In this document: positions 23,918 to 31,951 of the stretch, piece by piece
Position numbering within the stretch: the stretch's first letter is position 1
How the letters are laid out: each line of letters begins with the position of its first letter
From: Streptomyces sp. NBC_00237
GTDB taxonomy: Bacteria; Actinomycetota; Actinomycetes; Streptomycetales; Streptomycetaceae
Direction of reading: 5' to 3'
Assembly (NCBI RefSeq): GCF_026342435.1
Contig: NZ_JAPEMT010000003.1
Location: 124,001-188,000, forward strand
DNA: 64,000 nucleotides
The notes under the pieces: model-generated
What the model was told of the DNA's origin: nothing
Databases searched by the model: none
Seen by the model: only the letters and a program-made list of their open reading frames with translations
Made by a program: the position numbers and the translations under genes

Positions 23918-25150
23918 ATGAGTACTCCGCACGACCCCGATCACCGTTCCGGCCACGGCTCCGACGCCCCCACCCAGGACCCGGGGCTGATCGACACCCC
24001 TCTCACCGCCGCTCTTGTGCGCGGTGCCCTCGACCTGGAGCGCACCGCGCACGGCCTGCTGCCGCACCGGCTCCCGGCGGCGGCCCGCGCGCAGATCCCC
24101 GACGCCCAGCTCACCATGGCGGAGGCCCAGCCCACCGGCGTGCGGCTCGCCCTGCGCACCCGCGCCACCGTCGTCGAGCTGGACACCCTGCGCACCAAGA
24201 ACGCGTACAAGGGCGCCCCGGAACGCCCCGACGGCATCTACGACCTGCTGGTCGACGGCCGCCTCGCCGGACGTGCGAGCACCACCGGCGGCAACACCCT
24301 GCTGGTCGACATGACGACGGGCACCGCCGAGACGATCCCGGGCCCCGTCGGCACCGTCCGCTTCGACGGCCTCGCCGGCACGGAGAAGGACGTCGAGATC
24401 TGGCTGCCGTACAACGAGATCACCCAACTCGTCGCCCTGCGCACGGACGCCCCCGTCGAGCCCGCACCCGTGCCCCGGGGCCGCCGAGTGTGGCTGCACC
24501 ACGGCAGTTCGATCAGCCACGGCTCCGACGCCGAGAGCCCGTCGACCACGTGGCCCGCCCTGGCCGCCTCCCACGGCGGTGTCGAGCTGATCAACCTCGG
24601 CTTCAGCGGCAGCGCCCTGCTCGACCCGTTCACCGCACGTGCGATGCGCGACACCCCCGCCGACCTGATCAGCGTGAAGCTCGGCATCAACCTCGTCAAC
24701 ACCGACGCGATGCGCCTGCGCGCGCTGGGCCCGGCCGTGCACGGCTTCCTCGACACGATCCGCGAGGGCCACCCCACCACGCCCCTCCTGGTCGTCTCCC
24801 CCGTCCTGTGCCCGATCCACGAGGACACCCCGGGCCCCAGTGCCCCGGACTTCGCGACGATGGGCGAGGGCCGCCTCCAGTTCAAGGCCGCGGGCGACCC
24901 GGCCGAGGTCGCGGCGGGCAAGCTGACGCTCAACGTCGTACGGGCCGAACTCGCCCGCATCGTCGAGCAGCGCGCGGCCACCGACCCGCACCTCCACCAC
25001 CTCGACGGCCGCGGCCTCTACGGGGAGAAGGACCACGCCGAACTGCCCCTCCCCGACCAGATCCACCCGGACGCCGCCACCCACCGCCGCATGGCCGAAC
25101 GCTTCGCGGAACACGCCTTCGTCCCGGGCGGCCCGCTGGCGGCACTCTGA
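23918..25150 (+). CDS. SGNH/GDSL-family hydrolase with N-terminal beta domain
   Basis: 410 residues. The N-terminal half (1-185) is a beta-rich accessory domain. The SGNH domain follows: block I WLHHGSSISHG (catalytic Ser), block II LGFSGSALLDP, block III LGINLVN (Asn) and block V DQIHPD (catalytic Asp-His). No signal peptide is seen, so it is probably a cytoplasmic esterase or deacylase. ATG 23918 is chosen because earlier in-frame codons lack an RBS. Divergent from gap. Confidence 0.85.
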   Translation: MSTPHDPDHRSGHGSDAPTQDPGLIDTPLTAALVRGALDLERTAHGLLPHRLPAAARAQIPDAQLTMAEAQPTGVRLALRTRATVVELDTLRTKNAYKGAPERPDGIYDLLVDGRLAGRASTTGGNTLLVDMTTGTAETIPGPVGTVRFDGLAGTEKDVEIWLPYNEITQLVALRTDAPVEPAPVPRGRRVWLHHGSSISHGSDAESPSTTWPALAASHGGVELINLGFSGSALLDPFTARAMRDTPADLISVKLGINLVNTDAMRLRALGPAVHGFLDTIREGHPTTPLLVVSPVLCPIHEDTPGPSAPDFATMGEGRLQFKAAGDPAEVAAGKLTLNVVRAELARIVEQRAATDPHLHHLDGRGLYGEKDHAELPLPDQIHPDAATHRRMAERFAEHAFVPGGPLAAL

Positions 25151-25343
25151 ACACCGCCCCGGTACCGACCGACGCCGGTCCGCCGGCCGTGGCGGACTCC
25201 TCGGTGGGCGGGCCTTTGCCGTGGCCGGTGGGTGAGGAGCGGCCGACCTGCCCGGGGCACGGCGGGCCCTGGCTCAAGGGGCTCGCGTGGGAGAACGTAC
25301 CGAAGGAGAGGCGGCTGCACCCCGAGGAGGTCACCGAGCACCG

Positions 25344-25440
25344 GGCCCTAGACCTCCCGGCCCTAGACCTCCCGGCCCTAGACTTCCCGGCCCTAGACTT
25401 CCCGGCCCTAGGCTTCCCGGCCCTAGGCTTCCCGGCCCTT
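25344..25440. repeat. Minisatellite, 15 bp x 6.4, containing a stop codon
   Basis: Six units of GGCCCTAGACCTCCC (later units GGCCCTAGGCTTCCC) and a partial seventh. Every unit carries CTA, so on the minus strand each unit holds an in-frame TAG relative to the acetyltransferase gene, whose stop (25423-25425) is the TAG of the sixth unit. The rest of the convergent spacer 25151-25343 shows no gene. Confidence 0.9.
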
Positions 25441-25974
25441 CCACTCGTGGGCCAGCAGCGACCACACCTCCATGTCCAGGCGGACGCCCCGGTATGCGGT
25501 GTGCTCGCGCAGCGTTCCGTCCAGGTGCATGCCCGCGCGCTGCGCCACCGCCCGGCTGCGGACGTTGACCGTGCTGTTCCACCACTCCACACGGTGCAGG
25601 TTCCGCTCTTCGAAGGCGTACGCCAGAAGGCTGCGCACGGCCGCGCCGATCAGGCCCCGGCCCTCGGCGGAGGGCTCCGACCACACGCCGATCTCCGCGG
25701 TGCCGAGCGGGGCGTCGAAGCGTACGAACATCACCCCGCCCACCAGCGTGCCGTCCAGCCAGATCCCGAAGATCCGGCCGGCGTCGGCCGCCTGCTTGTC
25801 GGCGTACCGCTGCAGGGTGGCTCGGGCCGACTCCAGGTCGGTGGAGAACGAGGCCCACGGAATCCACGGGTCGACCAGGTCCCGGGCGCGGTCGATGTGG
25901 GCCAGGAACTCGGGCGCCTGCCAGGGCTCCAGCGGGCGGAGTTCAGCGCGGTCGGTCAGCGGTACGGCGTACAC
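25423..25974 (-). CDS. GNAT acetyltransferase, RimJ/RimL type
   Basis: 183 residues from GTG 25974, with GAAGGA upstream. The family pattern is clear: ELRPLEPWQAPEFLAHI at the start, GTLVGGVMFVRFD, AEIGVWSEPSAEGRGLIGAAV (acetyl-CoA Q/RxxGxG/A loop) and NLHRVEWWNSTVNVRSRAVAQRAGM, as in ribosomal-protein N-terminal serine/alanine acetyltransferases. The real substrate may be a protein N-terminus or a small amine. It is divergent from the TetR gene, with an operator between them, so it is probably a regulatory target. Confidence 0.9.
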   Translation of the reverse strand: MYAVPLTDRAELRPLEPWQAPEFLAHIDRARDLVDPWIPWASFSTDLESARATLQRYADKQAADAGRIFGIWLDGTLVGGVMFVRFDAPLGTAEIGVWSEPSAEGRGLIGAAVRSLLAYAFEERNLHRVEWWNSTVNVRSRAVAQRAGMHLDGTLREHTAYRGVRLDMEVWSLLAHEWKGREA

Positions 25975-26038
25975 GGCGGATCCTTCGGGGGTGGGCCGGA
26001 AGCGAGGTGTCCGGGCGTTCGGGCGGGCGCACCCACGA

Positions 26039-26062
26039 TACGTAACGAACGTTGGGTACGTA
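26039..26062. promoter_or_regulatory. TetR-type palindromic operator
   Basis: A 24-bp palindrome with 10 of 12 base pairs matching: outer arms TACGTA/TACGTA and centre AACGTT. It sits between the divergent GNAT (start 25974) and TetR (from 26074/26126) genes. A -10-like TACACT follows at 26061-26066. A likely binding site of the adjacent TetR regulator, controlling both directions. Confidence 0.6.
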
Positions 26063-26073
26063 CACTGTGGCGC

Positions 26074-26151
26074 ATGACACCCGCCCGAGGAGACCACCCG
26101 TGACGCCCGCCAGGGGAGACCACCCATGACGCCCGCCAGGGGAGACCACGA
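26074..26151 (+). repeat. Triplicated 26-bp start region of the TetR gene
   Basis: Three head-to-tail copies begin at 26074 (ATG), 26100 (GTG) and 26126 (ATG). Each holds a start codon, CCCGCCAGGGGAGACCAC and an overlapping next start. The unit is 26 bp, so the three starts are in different frames. The first two give 9-codon peptides (xTPARGDHP) that stop in GTGA/ATGA overlaps with the next start; only the third opens the regulator. Confidence 0.85.
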
Positions 26152-26734
26152 AGCCCGCCGCGCCGACGTCTCCCGGGCGGTGTGGCAGGTGCTGGCCGAG
26201 CGCGGCTTCGGCGGCCTCACGCTGCGGGCCGTCGCCCAGGAGATGGGCGCGACCACGGGCCTGCTCACGCACTACTTCCCGAGCAAGCGGGCCCTGCTCC
26301 AGCACGCCCTGGAGGTGCTCGACAAGCGCTCCCTCGACCGGCCGCGCCCGGCGGCGGGCCGCGCGGGGGCGGGTACCGGACTGGTCATGCTGCGTGCCGT
26401 ACTGCTCGACATCCTGCCGCTCGACGCCGAGGGCGCGGCGAGCAACCGGATCTGGGTCGGCTCCTGGGACGTGGCCCTCGCCGATCCGGAACTGGCCGCC
26501 GAGCACGCGCAGCGCTACCGCCGCTCGCGCGAGCGGATCGCCGTGCACGTGCGGGCGGCCCAGGAGTCGGGAGAGCTGCCTCGGGGGCCGGTGGCGGAGG
26601 ACGTGGCGGCCGCGGCGCAGGGCTTCGTGCTGGGACTGGTGGTGCAGGCCCTGTTCGCGCCGGACGAGTTCACCCCGGAGCGCCAAGTGGCTCTCGTGGA
26701 CCAGTACTTGGAGAGCGTTGCCGGAGGCTCGTGA
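26126..26734 (+). CDS. TetR-family transcriptional regulator
   Basis: 202 residues. The N-terminal HTH is VWQVLAERGFGGLTLRAVA then GATTGLLTHYFPSKRALLQHAL, the standard TetR signature. The C-terminal ligand domain is Ala/Leu-rich, with IWVGSWDVALADPELAAEHA, resembling the BetI-like C-terminal family. ATG 26126 is the third of three repeated starts, and its RBS AGGGGAGAC lies in the second copy. Expected to repress itself and the divergent acetyltransferase through the palindrome at 26039-26062. Confidence 0.92.
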   Translation: MTPARGDHEARRADVSRAVWQVLAERGFGGLTLRAVAQEMGATTGLLTHYFPSKRALLQHALEVLDKRSLDRPRPAAGRAGAGTGLVMLRAVLLDILPLDAEGAASNRIWVGSWDVALADPELAAEHAQRYRRSRERIAVHVRAAQESGELPRGPVAEDVAAAAQGFVLGLVVQALFAPDEFTPERQVALVDQYLESVAGGS

Positions 26735-26823
26735 AGCGCGGCGGACGGCGTGTTCGGCGACGGCCCGCGATACTGGTGCGAGGTGTGACCGGGAGACGCG
26801 GGACGGCGGAGCAGGGGAGCGGC

Positions 26824-27948
26824 ATGGCGGGCGAGTACGGGCTGAAGCGGCACTTCGACGGAGCGGGGGCCCGCCGCCTCGGCGTCCTCGTCCAGGGAGT
26901 CCGCCCGGATTTCGACCTCGAAGGGTATGTCGGGGAGGCTGAAGTCCGGGTCCGGGGACTGGAGTTGAAGGACCGGGTGGGAGTCCTGGCCGAGGGGCTG
27001 CGCAGCCGCCTGCCAGGCCCGTACCCCGAAGCGGTCGCCGTCCTCGTGGCCCTCCTCGGGGACGAACTCGCCGACGGGCAGGGGATGTTCAACAACAGCT
27101 GGCACCTGATGCCGGTCGCGCGCTTCGTCGAGGAGTACGGACTCGACCACCCGACCGTCTCCCTGGACGCCCTGCACGAGATCACCCGGCGGCACACCGG
27201 CGAGTACGCGGTCCGCCCCCTCGTCGAACGCCACCACGACCTCACCATGAAGCGCGTCACGGACTGGGCGCACAGCCCCAGCCACCACGTCCGGCGGCTC
27301 GCCAGCGAGGGAATCCGCCCCCGTCTGCCCTGGGCCCGCACCCTCACCGGCTTCGTCGCGGACCCCCGCCCGGTCCTGGCCGTCCTGGAAGTCCTGCGCA
27401 GTGACCCCTCCTCGTACGTACGCAAGTCGGTCGCGAACAACCTCAACGACATCGCCAGGGACCACCCGGACCTCGTCCTCGCCACGGCGCTGCGATGGAC
27501 GGAGGAGAGCCCCACCCCGGAGACTGCCTGGACCGTACGGCACGGACTGCGCACCCTGGTGAAGCAGGGCAACCAACAGGCCCTCGCCCTCCTCGGCGCC
27601 ACCGGTGGCGAACACGCGCAGATCCCCCGACTCGCCCTCTCCGTAACGGAGTTGACCGTCGGTGAGACCCTCGCCCTCGACTTCGACATCCGCAACACCG
27701 ACGACAGCCCGCACACCCTCACCGTCGACTACGTCGTCCACCACGTCCGCAAGGGCGGCCGGACCATCCCGAAGGTCTTCAAGCTCGCCACCGTCGAACT
27801 CGCCCCCGGCGAGCGCCGGACCCTGCGCAAGCAGCACGCGGTCAGGGAGATCACCACGCGCGTCTACTACCCGGGCGAACACGTGATCGACATCCAGGTC
27901 AACGGACTGGTGCGGGCCTCCGCGAGCTTCCTGCTGAGGACACCGTGA
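26824..27948 (+). CDS. AlkC-like DNA alkylation repair protein (HEAT-like glycosylase with C-terminal Ig-like domain)
   Basis: 374 residues from ATG 26824, with AGGGGAG upstream. The helical ALK region runs through DELADGQGMFNNSWHLMPVARFVEEYG, HSPSHHVRRLASEGIRPRLPW and DPSSYVRKSVANNLNDIARDHPDLVL, a pattern I associate with the AlkC/AlkD superfamily of 3-methyladenine DNA glycosylases. A C-terminal beta domain (LTVGETLALDFDIRNTDD ... YVVHHVRKGGRTIPKVFKL) matches the Ig-like domain found in AlkC proteins. Role: excision of alkylated purines. It is followed at once by a NUDIX remnant. Confidence 0.82.
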   Translation: MAGEYGLKRHFDGAGARRLGVLVQGVRPDFDLEGYVGEAEVRVRGLELKDRVGVLAEGLRSRLPGPYPEAVAVLVALLGDELADGQGMFNNSWHLMPVARFVEEYGLDHPTVSLDALHEITRRHTGEYAVRPLVERHHDLTMKRVTDWAHSPSHHVRRLASEGIRPRLPWARTLTGFVADPRPVLAVLEVLRSDPSSYVRKSVANNLNDIARDHPDLVLATALRWTEESPTPETAWTVRHGLRTLVKQGNQQALALLGATGGEHAQIPRLALSVTELTVGETLALDFDIRNTDDSPHTLTVDYVVHHVRKGGRTIPKVFKLATVELAPGERRTLRKQHAVREITTRVYYPGEHVIDIQVNGLVRASASFLLRTP

Positions 27949-27949
27949 C

Positions 27950-28130
27950 GGCGGCGGCGAGTGGCACCTGCCGGGCGGCGGAACCGGCCGGGGGAGCAGC
28001 CCGTCGAGGCGCTGGTGCGGGCCTTCCGGGAGGAGACGGGGTGGGAGGTGGCCGAGGCGCTGCTGCTCGACGCCCGGACGTACGAGACACATCGGGGCGG
28101 TGTCGTCGGGGGCCTCACCGCGCTCTTCCC
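27950..28130 (+). pseudogene. NUDIX hydrolase remnant
   Basis: One frame encodes GEWHLPGGG and a different frame, directly after, encodes PGEQPVEALVRAFREETGWEV. Together they form a NUDIX box (GGx5Ex7REVxEExG-like) broken by a frameshift near 27985. Further on, LLLDARTYETHRGG continues the fold and then homology ends. No start codon or RBS exists, since the sequence begins at the stop of the AlkC-like gene. Non-functional. Confidence 0.65.
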
Positions 28131-28368
28131 GCGGACGCCGTACGGATGCTGCGGAGCAGGCATCCGGGGCGCGGGGCTGTTTCGATGTGCGGCTCCGCCG
28201 CGTGGGCGCGCCCAGCCACCCACGCACCCGCACACCTCGAAAGGCAGGCCACGCAGCAGCGGCAGCCACACCCGGACCAGGTGCCTCCAACGCACGGACC
28301 CCGTCGGGTACCGTCTCGACGCAATTGATCATGCACAGGACGGACACGGCACCAGAGAGCGGGGCACC
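28131..28368. other. Spacer with Streptomyces-type interspersed repeat sequence
   Basis: No credible gene. It contains GCGCGGGGCTGTTTCGATGT / GCGGCTCCGCCGCGTGGGCG text of the kind scattered between Streptomyces genes, with CGGCTCCGCCG able to fold. Promoter elements for the hydrolase at 28369 must lie in its right part, but none is distinct. Confidence 0.4.
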
Positions 28369-29478
28369 ATGCACACGGGGGAGCAGTTCACGGGAACGGG
28401 GACGAGGATCACGGACGGGCCATCACCACACAACGCCCCCACCCCCGACCCCTGGCAAGGCGTCGACGCCGAAGCCCTCGCCCTCGCCACCCACGCCCAG
28501 TCGGCCCGCCCCGTCCCCGGCATCGAGGACATGGCCTCCTATCTGGAGGCCCAGGTCTCCGACACCTCCCACCGCGAAGTCCTCGGCCCGCTCCTCGACG
28601 GTCAGGGCCCCAGCGGCGTCGTCCTGCACCACGGCACGGTCATCGCCGAATGGGGCGGACCCGCACGGGTCGAGATGGCGTACAGCGCGACCAAGAGCGT
28701 CCTCTCCCTGACGGCGGGCATCGCGTACGACGACGGACTCCTCCGCCTCGACGAACCCGTCTCCCGCTCCGTCGACCTGCCCCAGTTCGCGGACGCCCAC
28801 GGGCGCGCCGTCACCTGGCGGCACCTCCTCGACCAGACCAGCCAGTGGGAGGGCGAGCTCTGGTCCAAGCCCACCTCGGTCGACGCCCAGAGCACCCGGG
28901 AGGGCACCGAGTCCCCGGGCGGCCCGCCCGGCGAAGGCTGGGCGTACAACGACGTCCGTGTGAACCTCGCCGCCCTCGCCCTCACCGTCCTCCTCGGCCG
29001 GTCCCTCCCCGACGTGCTCCGCACCCGGGTCATGGACCCGATCGGGGCCTCGGACACCTGGTCCTGGCACGGTTACGCGAACTCCTTCGCCGATGTCGAC
29101 GGCACGCGCGTGCCCGTCGTGTCCGGCGGCGCCCACTGGGGCGGCGGCCTGTGGATCAGCGCCCTCGACCTGGCCCGGATCGGCCAACTCGTACTGGGGC
29201 AAGGAAGTTGGGGCGGCAAGCGGCTCCTGTCCCGCCGCTGGATCGAGGAGCTCTGGACGCCCTGTCGGGTCAAGCCGAACTACGGCCTGTCCTGGTGGCT
29301 GAACGACGACCGCACCGTCTGGCCCGCAGCCCCTTCGACCGGCCGCTGCGCACGCGGCAACGGTGGCGCCCATCTCCTCTGGGTGGACCCGGCACGCGAC
29401 CTGGTGGTCAGCTCGCGATGGGGTGCGGACCCGGAGAAGCTCCTGGCGGAGGTGTCGCAGGCGGTACGACCGAGCTGA
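28369..29478 (+). CDS. Serine hydrolase, beta-lactamase/class C PBP fold
   Basis: 369 residues from ATG 28369. Catalytic motif SATK in VEMAYSATKSVLSLT (SxxK), then YND in GWAYNDVRVNLAALAL (YxN), as in EstB/AmpC-like esterases and peptidases. SGGAHWGGGLWISALDLARIGQL and NYGLSWWLN are standard C-terminal family segments. No signal peptide is visible, arguing for an intracellular esterase or amidase rather than a true beta-lactamase. Confidence 0.88.
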   Translation: MHTGEQFTGTGTRITDGPSPHNAPTPDPWQGVDAEALALATHAQSARPVPGIEDMASYLEAQVSDTSHREVLGPLLDGQGPSGVVLHHGTVIAEWGGPARVEMAYSATKSVLSLTAGIAYDDGLLRLDEPVSRSVDLPQFADAHGRAVTWRHLLDQTSQWEGELWSKPTSVDAQSTREGTESPGGPPGEGWAYNDVRVNLAALALTVLLGRSLPDVLRTRVMDPIGASDTWSWHGYANSFADVDGTRVPVVSGGAHWGGGLWISALDLARIGQLVLGQGSWGGKRLLSRRWIEELWTPCRVKPNYGLSWWLNDDRTVWPAAPSTGRCARGNGGAHLLWVDPARDLVVSSRWGADPEKLLAEVSQAVRPS

Positions 29479-29519
29479 CGGGCTGGCGCGGTGCCCCGAG
29501 CCCCGCGCCCCCGGCCCCC

Positions 29520-30518
29520 TCACGTCGACGCCGCATAGCGGGCCGCCAGCGCCGCCACCGTCTCCGCGACCGCCCTCCGCAGCTCGGGCGGCCCCAACAC
29601 CTCTGCCTCGTCACGCAGTTTGAGCAGGTCGCCGACCGCCACGGCCGTCGGCTCGACCCGCATCTCCACCCGCACCCACCCCTCGGCGTCCGCCTCCCCC
29701 GCCCCCGCGAGGGCCTTGGCCCCCTCCGTTCCGAACAGTGCGGGCAGCAGCTTCTGCGCCGCCGGGGAGAGCCGCAGGTCCGCGACGCCCTGGAACCGCA
29801 TGGCCTCCACGCGCCGCGAGGACTCCTCCCAGTGCGCCGCCAGGGCGAAACCGGCGGGCCGCTCGAAGACCTCGCCCGTGGCCCGTACGGACAGGAACCG
29901 GGCCACCCGATACGTCCGTACCGACCCCTCGGAGTCCTCCGCACCCTCCGCCCGCGCCACCAAGTACCAGATTCCACCTTTCAGCACGAGCCCCAACGGG
30001 TCCAGCACGCGCCGCACTTCACCCTTCCAGCGCCGGTACTCCACAGCCAGCGTCCGCTGCTCCCACACGGCGTGCGAGACCTCTGAGAGGTACGGAACGG
30101 GGTCGGCCTCCCGGAACCACGTCGGTGCGTCGAGATGGAACCGGTCCTCCAACACCCGTGTACGCTCGGCCAGTTCGGCGGGCAGCGCGGCCTGGAGCTT
30201 GAGCCGGGCGGTGGCCAGTACCGCGCCGAGCCCCAGGTCGCGCGCCGGGCCGGGAGCGCCCGCCAGGAACAGGGACTCCGCCTCGGCGGGGGTCAGGCCG
30301 GTCAGCCGGGTGCGGTACCCGGCCATCAGCTCGTACCCGCCGTCGGGCCCCCGGTCCGCCCGCACGGGCACACCGGACGCGCCGAGCGCTTCGACGTCGC
30401 GGTAGACGGTGCGTACCGACACCTCAAGTTCGGCAGCGAGTTGGGGCGCGGTCATGCGGCCCCGGCTCTGGAGCAGCAGGAGCAGGGAGAGCAGGCGATC
30501 GGCACGCATGCCCGCCAT
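29520..30518 (-). CDS. WYL-domain transcriptional regulator (DeoR-type HTH)
   Basis: 332 residues from ATG 30518; ATG 30509 (MRADRLLSLLLLLQS) is an alternative. The N-terminal HTH_11 is RMTAPQLAAELEVSVRTVYRDVEAL. The central WYL domain has VPYLSEVSHAVWEQRTLAVEYRRW, LGLVLKGGIWYLVARAEG and YRVARFLSV. The C-terminal WCX region is WVRVEMRVEP. Such regulators respond to an unknown ligand bound by the WYL fold. A perfect operator-like palindrome lies 10 bp upstream of its start, and the divergent DUF3224 gene is the likely target. Confidence 0.92.
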   Translation of the reverse strand: MAGMRADRLLSLLLLLQSRGRMTAPQLAAELEVSVRTVYRDVEALGASGVPVRADRGPDGGYELMAGYRTRLTGLTPAEAESLFLAGAPGPARDLGLGAVLATARLKLQAALPAELAERTRVLEDRFHLDAPTWFREADPVPYLSEVSHAVWEQRTLAVEYRRWKGEVRRVLDPLGLVLKGGIWYLVARAEGAEDSEGSVRTYRVARFLSVRATGEVFERPAGFALAAHWEESSRRVEAMRFQGVADLRLSPAAQKLLPALFGTEGAKALAGAGEADAEGWVRVEMRVEPTAVAVGDLLKLRDEAEVLGPPELRRAVAETVAALAARYAAST

Positions 30519-30527
30519 TGTCACCCG

Positions 30528-30550
30528 TACCTGACAGAAGGTGTCAGGTA
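30528..30550. promoter_or_regulatory. Palindromic operator of the WYL regulator
   Basis: TACCTGACA, 5-nt spacer, TGTCAGGTA: a perfect 9-bp inverted repeat between the divergent starts at 30518 and 30620. Its position next to both starts fits repression or activation of the DUF3224 gene and autoregulation. Confidence 0.75.
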
Positions 30551-30619
30551 TGGCCGGAAGGATGGTGTGCAGAGCGAGGGAGCCGCCCCGCACTCCACAC
30601 CGATCCCCAGGGGGACCCC

Positions 30620-31078
30620 ATGTCCGACACGACCGGCACTGCCACTCCGGCCCCTGCCACCCCTGCCATTTCGACCACCGTCTCGGGCCACTTCACCTAC
30701 GCCAGCTGGGACGAGAAGGACGTCACCGAAGCCGGGGCGAGCCCCCGGGTCTCCCATGCCTCCGTCGTCAACACCTTCACCGGCGGCATCGCAGCGGCCG
30801 ACACCCGCTGCGAGTACACGTGCGCCTACGCCACGGAGACGACTGGCTCCTTCAACGGCATGGAGTACATCTCCGGCCAACTGGACGGCCACGAGGGCGT
30901 CTTCGTGGTCGAGGAGCGCGGCCGCTTCGGCGAGGACGGCACCGTGCACTGCACCTTCGAGGTCGTCCCCGGCTCGGGCACGGGTGCGCTGACGGGGCTC
31001 ACCGGAAAGGGCACCTTCGTCGCCCCGCACGGCGAGAAATCCGTCCCGTACACCTTCGAGTACACCCTGCCCGCGTAG
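30620..31078 (+). CDS. DUF3224 domain-containing protein
   Basis: 152 residues, ATG preceded by CAGGGGGA. The pattern GHFTYASWDEKDV, TGSFNGMEYISGQLDGHEGVFVVEERGRF and GLTGKGTFVAPHGEKSVPYTFEYTL matches DUF3224, a small allene-oxide-cyclase-like beta barrel of unknown function that is common in actinomycetes next to WYL regulators. No signal peptide. Confidence 0.88.
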   Translation: MSDTTGTATPAPATPAISTTVSGHFTYASWDEKDVTEAGASPRVSHASVVNTFTGGIAAADTRCEYTCAYATETTGSFNGMEYISGQLDGHEGVFVVEERGRFGEDGTVHCTFEVVPGSGTGALTGLTGKGTFVAPHGEKSVPYTFEYTLPA

Positions 31079-31093
31079 CCCCGCCCCCTCCTC

Positions 31094-31690
31094 CTACGGC
31101 CGCCGCACCTCGAACTGGAAGCAGCCGTACTCCACCGCCCGCACGTGGACCAGGGCCACTTCCGGTGCGGCGAAGGCGGCGTCGAGCGCGGCGTCGAGGG
31201 CCTTGGCCGCCACGGATTCCGTACCCGGGGGGACCTCGAAGCGCTCGCCGCCGACGATGTGCCCGCGCGCGTCGTAGCGCCGCAGCAGGCGCTGGGCCCC
31301 GGGGCGGGCGAAGGGGTAGCCCGGCGTGCGCGGCGGCTGGGGCCCGGTCGTCGTCCCCGTACCGTCACTGTCACTGTCACCGTCGCGGACGTCACAGGCG
31401 TCCGCGTGGACGAAGACCGGACCGGTTTCGACGTACGCCCCCGGGGTCGCGCCGGTCTCCGCCGCCCAGCGGCGGAGCGGGGCGTACGAGACGAGGGCGA
31501 CCCTGTCACCGGGCTCGGCGGCGCGCAGGCAGCAGCGCAGCAGGCTGCCCACGCAGTCGGGGAACGCGCTGTCGGGGAACGCGCTGTCGACGCCCGCTGT
31601 GTACGGCTGCGGGGGCTGCCCGGAATCGTCGCGCTCGCGGAGTTCGCGGAGGGCGGCGGGCGGAATGGGGAGAGGTGTGTACGTGTTCAT
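31094..31690 (-). CDS. DUF1203 domain-containing protein
   Basis: 198 residues. The family pattern is visible: LLRCCLRAAEPGDRVALVSYAPL, YVETGPVFVHADAC, RRYDARGHIVGGERF and ALVHVRAVEYGCFQFEV. Function unknown. Two internal short repeats (AFPDSAFPD and DSDSDG) come from recent slippage in the DNA and are absent from the conserved core. Convergent with the DUF3224 gene, 15 bp apart. Confidence 0.82.
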   Translation of the reverse strand: MNTYTPLPIPPAALRELRERDDSGQPPQPYTAGVDSAFPDSAFPDCVGSLLRCCLRAAEPGDRVALVSYAPLRRWAAETGATPGAYVETGPVFVHADACDVRDGDSDSDGTGTTTGPQPPRTPGYPFARPGAQRLLRRYDARGHIVGGERFEVPPGTESVAAKALDAALDAAFAAPEVALVHVRAVEYGCFQFEVRRP

Positions 31691-31922
31691 GGGGCCAGCC
31701 TCGCCCGGCGAGCGGGGCGGGACTGGCGGGAATCAGACGTCGAGGCGCTTACGGATGGTTGCCGGAGGGCCTGGACCGGGCCGCGATTTCCTCAGCGTCT
31801 CCATGGGCGAGGGTGGCCCTCCCGGAACTGCGGCGGGCCAGCCTCACGAAGCCGAAGGGGGCTCCGGCGGAGGACGCGGTGCGCTGGCGGAGGTGCGGGG
31901 GCAGCAACTCCCCGCAGGAGCA

Positions 31923-31951
31923 ACCGTTTCAGGGGCGACCGTTTCAGGAGC
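31923..31951. repeat. 15-bp direct repeat (x2) holding the stop codon of the AlkZ-like gene
   Basis: Two copies of ACCGTTTCAGGRGC(G). The minus-strand stop TGA of the downstream-reading gene (31944-31946) is inside the second copy, and the first copy contains the same triplet. The spacer 31691-31922 shows no gene. Confidence 0.6.

Noticed and set aside
26074..26103. A genuine regulatory leader peptide MTPARGDHP
   Set aside because: The same peptide arises from the repeated 26-bp DNA unit, so its sequence is a by-product of duplication rather than a selected leader; kept only as a repeat.
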